From contig JALNXE010000162.1 of assembly GCA_023230525.1 (NCBI GenBank), positions 1 through 6,609 of the forward strand: a stretch of DNA of 6,609 bases, in the 5' to 3' direction. Both the position numbers and the translations under genes were made by a program. Origin of the DNA: Desulfobulbaceae bacterium. Its GTDB lineage: Bacteria > Desulfobacterota > Desulfobulbia > Desulfobulbales > SURF-16. Of the stretch, positions 5,244 through 6,609 are shown piece after piece. Below the pieces are notes generated by a model. The model was not told the DNA's origin, ran no database searches, and saw only the letters and a list, made by a program, of their open reading frames with translations. The stretch's first letter is position 1. Each line of letters opens with the position of its first letter.

Positions 5244-5266
5244 CAGTCAGCTTGTGGTAGTGACTG
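5244..5266. repeat. Small inverted repeat CAGTCA/TGACTG
   Basis: CAGTCA (5244-5249) and TGACTG (5261-5266) are perfect inverted copies around an 11-base spacer. It is one of several inverted repeats in this gap, and no function is evident. Confidence 0.3.
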
Positions 5267-5310
5267 CAACGCCTTGATAAACAGCCATTTTTCGTGTCGT
5301 AAATCTGCGA

Positions 5311-5338
5311 CTTGCAGCCTGAACATTCAGGGTGCAAG
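5311..5338. repeat. 28-bp interrupted palindrome, operator-like
   Basis: CTTGCA-G-CCTGAA, a 2-base centre CA, then TTCAGG-G-TGCAAG: 12 of 13 arm positions pair, with one G-G mismatch. This far exceeds chance for the local composition. It could be a binding site for a dimeric regulator or an RNA hairpin. A T8A7 tract begins 16 bases later, too far for a standard intrinsic terminator. The antisense cysteine-rich frame reads through it. Confidence 0.5.
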
Positions 5339-5420
5339 CAACCCCGGCCGCTGTTTTTTTTAAAAAAATCCCCGTTGAGAAAGAGAGAAATTTTGGTCCC
5401 GCAGGCAGGGCATGGTTTTT

Positions 5421-5528
5421 GGGGAGACTGGAAAAGATCATTTTCGCCGCTCTGGATAAATAATATTATTTCAAATAGTTACCAGGCGAAATCCAGGGAC
5501 GGGAAGAGGCTGGGCAGTCAGTCTCCCC
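5421..5528. ncRNA. Candidate structured RNA element, three-way-junction shape
   Basis: GGGGAGACTG (5421-5430) pairs perfectly with CAGTCTCCCC (5519-5528), closing a 108-base domain. Inside, TTTCGCC (5442-5448) pairs with GGCGAAA (5485-5491) and, past a 4-base bulge, TGG (5453-5455) with CCA (5482-5484). The tip holds the palindrome AAATAATATTATTT. A second arm is TCCAG (5492-5496) with CTGGG (5510-5514). Nested, non-conflicting helices suggest a folded RNA. No known riboswitch consensus was convincingly matched. Inverted repeats are strand-symmetric, so the strand is undetermined; it lies upstream of the sigma-54-like promoter and would need its own promoter. Confidence 0.3.
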
Positions 5529-5575
5529 CAGGGTTTGCAGAGCCCTGCAAAAAAAATAAAAAAATCAGGGCCGTC

Positions 5576-5591
5576 TGGTACGGGAATTGAA
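5576..5591 (+). promoter_or_regulatory. Sigma-54-like promoter of the PEP-CTERM-like gene
   Basis: TGGTACG-GGAA-TTGAA matches the -24/-12 consensus TGGCACG-N4-TTGCW with the correct 12-base spacing between the GG and the -12 dinucleotide; the -12 GC is GA here. Transcription would start near 5602, leaving a leader of about 50 bases. Just upstream lie TTTGCAG-AGCC-CTGCAAA (about 5533-5550) and a long A-tract, plausible activator-binding and bending sequences. In other bacteria, PEP-CTERM genes are known to depend on RpoN and the PrsK/PrsR two-component system, which fits. Confidence 0.55.
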
Positions 5592-5653
5592 CTAATAAAA
5601 CTGACAAATGTTTTGTAAATTATTTCTCTTCATTTCGAATTTCAGGGGGCAAA

Positions 5654-6040
5654 ATGAAAAAGATTATTCTCTCAACAGTATTTGGGGCATTACTCAGTGC
5701 CGGCAGTGTTATGGCCGCCGGTGTACCGTCCGGGCAAGATATGGGCGATTTGACATTCGGTGGCAATGAGTATGACGGCATGCAGTTAACAGACGGAATC
5801 GCAGTTGACCAGGAAGATTCCCTGGCCGCGGCAGGCAAGGGCAGAGGAGCCTGGGCAGATGATACCTTCTTGCCCCTCGGTTACTTACATAATGGCAAAG
5901 ATCTCTCTCAGTGGATGGAGCAGCATGCCCAACACCAGGCAGAGCCGCCAGCCGTACCTGTTCCCGGAGCAGTTCTGCTGTTGGGTTCCGGTCTTGCCGG
6001 GCTGTTTTTCATCCGCCGCGGCAACATGCATAACTCCTGA
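5654..6040 (+). CDS. Small secreted protein with PEP-CTERM-like (VPxPGA) sorting tail
   Basis: A 128-residue precursor. Residues 1-21 are a Sec signal peptide: MKK, a hydrophobic core, then SVMA before AG as the likely cleavage point. The mature middle part (about 22-98) is short, acidic, rich in Gly and Asp, has no cysteine, and matches no fold I know. The C-terminus has the tripartite sorting layout: the motif PVPVPGA near residues 101-107, a hydrophobic stretch LLLGSGLAGLFFI, then RR. Such tails are recognised by an exosortase/EpsH-type membrane enzyme, with the product usually released into an extracellular polysaccharide matrix. No exosortase gene is in this window. AGGGGG four bases before the ATG supports the start. 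A sigma-54-like promoter lies about 60 bases upstream. The gene converges on the PhoH gene with a 23-base gap and no clear terminator hairpin. Confidence 0.8.
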   Translation: MKKIILSTVFGALLSAGSVMAAGVPSGQDMGDLTFGGNEYDGMQLTDGIAVDQEDSLAAAGKGRGAWADDTFLPLGYLHNGKDLSQWMEQHAQHQAEPPAVPVPGAVLLLGSGLAGLFFIRRGNMHNS

Positions 6041-6063
6041 TTCCCGCCTCCAGCAAACCTTTT

Positions 6064-6609
6064 TTACAATAGATCACTTGCCAGCTCGGACAACTCTGAT
6101 CTCTCCCCCTTTTGCAGATTGATGTGGGAGTAGAGGGGTTGTCCCTGCATCTTTTCAATGAGATAACTGAGTCCGTTGGAAAGGCTGTCCAGGTAGGGAT
6201 GATCGATCTGGAAAATATCCCCGGTGAAAACGATTTTCGAGCCTTCTCCGGCTCTGGTGATAATCGTTTTCACCTCATGGGGGGTCAGGTTCTGGGCCTC
6301 GTCAACGATGAGGAAGATATTGACCAGACTGCGGCCGCGGATATAGGCCAGCGGTTCGATAACCAGTTTTTCCTCTTCCAGCAGCTGGTGGATATTCTTG
6401 GCCCGGTCGCTGGTTTCCGTGAATTGATTGCGGATAACCCCAAGATTGTCGTAAAGAGGCTGCATGTACGGCTTCAGTTTTGACTGGATGTCGCCGGGCA
6501 GGTAGCCGATGTCCTTATTGCTCAGCGGAATGACCGGTCTGGCCAGCAGGATCTGCCGGTAACTGCTTCGTCTTTCCAGGGCCGCGGCCAGCGCCAGCAG
6601 CGTCTTGCC
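6064..6609 (-). CDS. PhoH-family ATPase, C-terminal part (partial)
   Basis: The last 181 codons of a PhoH-type ATPase; the 5' end lies beyond the right edge. The visible part opens exactly at the end of Walker A (GKTLLALAAALE). It continues with ARPVIPLSNKDIGYLPGDI (about 24-42), IEPLAYIRGRSL, Walker B LIVDEAQNLTP (about 100-110), the sensor-like KIVFTGD and QIDHPYLD, and ends with KGERSELSELASDLL. The sequence is continuous through the PhoH core with no frameshift. The pattern RPxxPxxxDIGYLPGD and IRGRS is most like PhoH proteins fused behind an N-terminal PIN nuclease domain (YlaK/PhoH2 type), which are RNA helicase/ribonuclease-like. The PIN part cannot be seen here. It converges with the PEP-CTERM-like gene and is probably unrelated in function. 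Confidence 0.93.
   Translation of the reverse strand, partial: GKTLLALAAALERRSSYRQILLARPVIPLSNKDIGYLPGDIQSKLKPYMQPLYDNLGVIRNQFTETSDRAKNIHQLLEEEKLVIEPLAYIRGRSLVNIFLIVDEAQNLTPHEVKTIITRAGEGSKIVFTGDIFQIDHPYLDSLSNGLSYLIEKMQGQPLYSHINLQKGERSELSELASDLL

Larger units (their letters stand above)
5128..5478 (-). other. Stop-free antisense frame with zinc-ribbon-like cysteine pairs
   Basis: On the minus strand the frame opens after a TAA at 5479-5481 and has no stop through this gap; it stays open to 4930, antisense to the acetyltransferase gene. Its translation contains KPCPACGTKI (about 5418-5389), GRGCLHPECSGC (about 5346-5314), then KNGCLSRRC (about 5292-5266) followed by HYH. That gives two CxxC knuckles about 25 residues apart plus three further cysteines, as in zinc ribbons. 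No ATG, GTG or TTG precedes the first knuckle; the first start-like codon is TTG 5337, inside the motif. It may be a degraded gene, one with a rare start, or chance. I do not recognise a specific family. Confidence 0.22.

Noticed and set aside
5421..5528. c-di-GMP-I riboswitch call
   Set aside because: Only short blocks resemble the consensus; the conserved CAGGGCAAACC and GCAAAGCC parts and the tetraloop receptor are not evident.
5533..5570. TTTGCAG-AGCC-CTGCAAA plus A-tract as an intrinsic terminator
   Set aside because: The hairpin is followed by A rather than T on the plus strand, and on the minus strand the T-run comes before the hairpin.
6112..6483. Plus-strand open frame of 123 codons near the right edge
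   Set aside because: Antisense shadow of the strongly conserved PhoH coding region.

Overview
The window looks like chromosome of a Gram-negative bacterium, most likely a deltaproteobacterial (Desulfobacterota-type) sulfate-reducer relative. This is an inference from three things: a small secreted protein with a VPxPGA variant of the PEP-CTERM sorting tail behind a sigma-54-like promoter, a PhoH-family ATPase of the kind found behind a PIN domain, and intergenic repeats rich in CACAGAG/CTCTGTG. No rRNA, tRNA or taxonomic marker is present, so the assignment is soft.

Layout. (1) 1-1578 is a visibly AT-richer accessory module. A ParA-like ATPase gene overlaps by one base the gene of a 135-residue basic protein. 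The pair is bounded by GTTAGCC at 120-126 and its exact reverse complement GGCTAAC at 1489-1495. Each box abuts a long imperfect inverted repeat, and the downstream one has a single extrahelical base in its stem. This is the architecture of an integron gene cassette with attC-like sites, although the distal site is broken. (2) 1561-2349 is scarred: a fragment of the 5' end of the amidotransferase gene, about 340 bp without a gene, then an MNT nucleotidyltransferase antitoxin gene whose HepT toxin partner is cut off after about 30 codons. (3) 2350-2510 is a small MITE-like element with imperfect terminal inverted repeats. The duplicated fragment at 1561-1610 preserves what looks like its empty target site. 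A 5'-truncated relative sits at 3952-4051.

(4) 2528-5127 holds four rightward genes: a class I glutamine amidotransferase-like protein, a transglutaminase-like protein, an isochorismatase-like cysteine hydrolase and a GNAT acetyltransferase. All four families act on amide or amine groups, and three use a nucleophilic cysteine. The last two are tightly coupled; the earlier gaps hold a 28-bp perfect palindrome and a repeat copy. Whether they form one pathway cannot be read from the sequence. (5) 5128-5653 is a long gap full of inverted repeats. It also carries a stop-free minus-strand frame with zinc-ribbon-like cysteine pairs and ends in a sigma-54-like promoter. (6) 5654-6040 encodes a signal-peptide, PEP-CTERM-like secreted protein, convergent with the C-terminal part of a PhoH-family ATPase that runs off the right edge.

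The most interesting candidates are the ParA/135-residue cassette-like module, the MITE with its preserved empty site, and the regulatory region of the PEP-CTERM-like gene.
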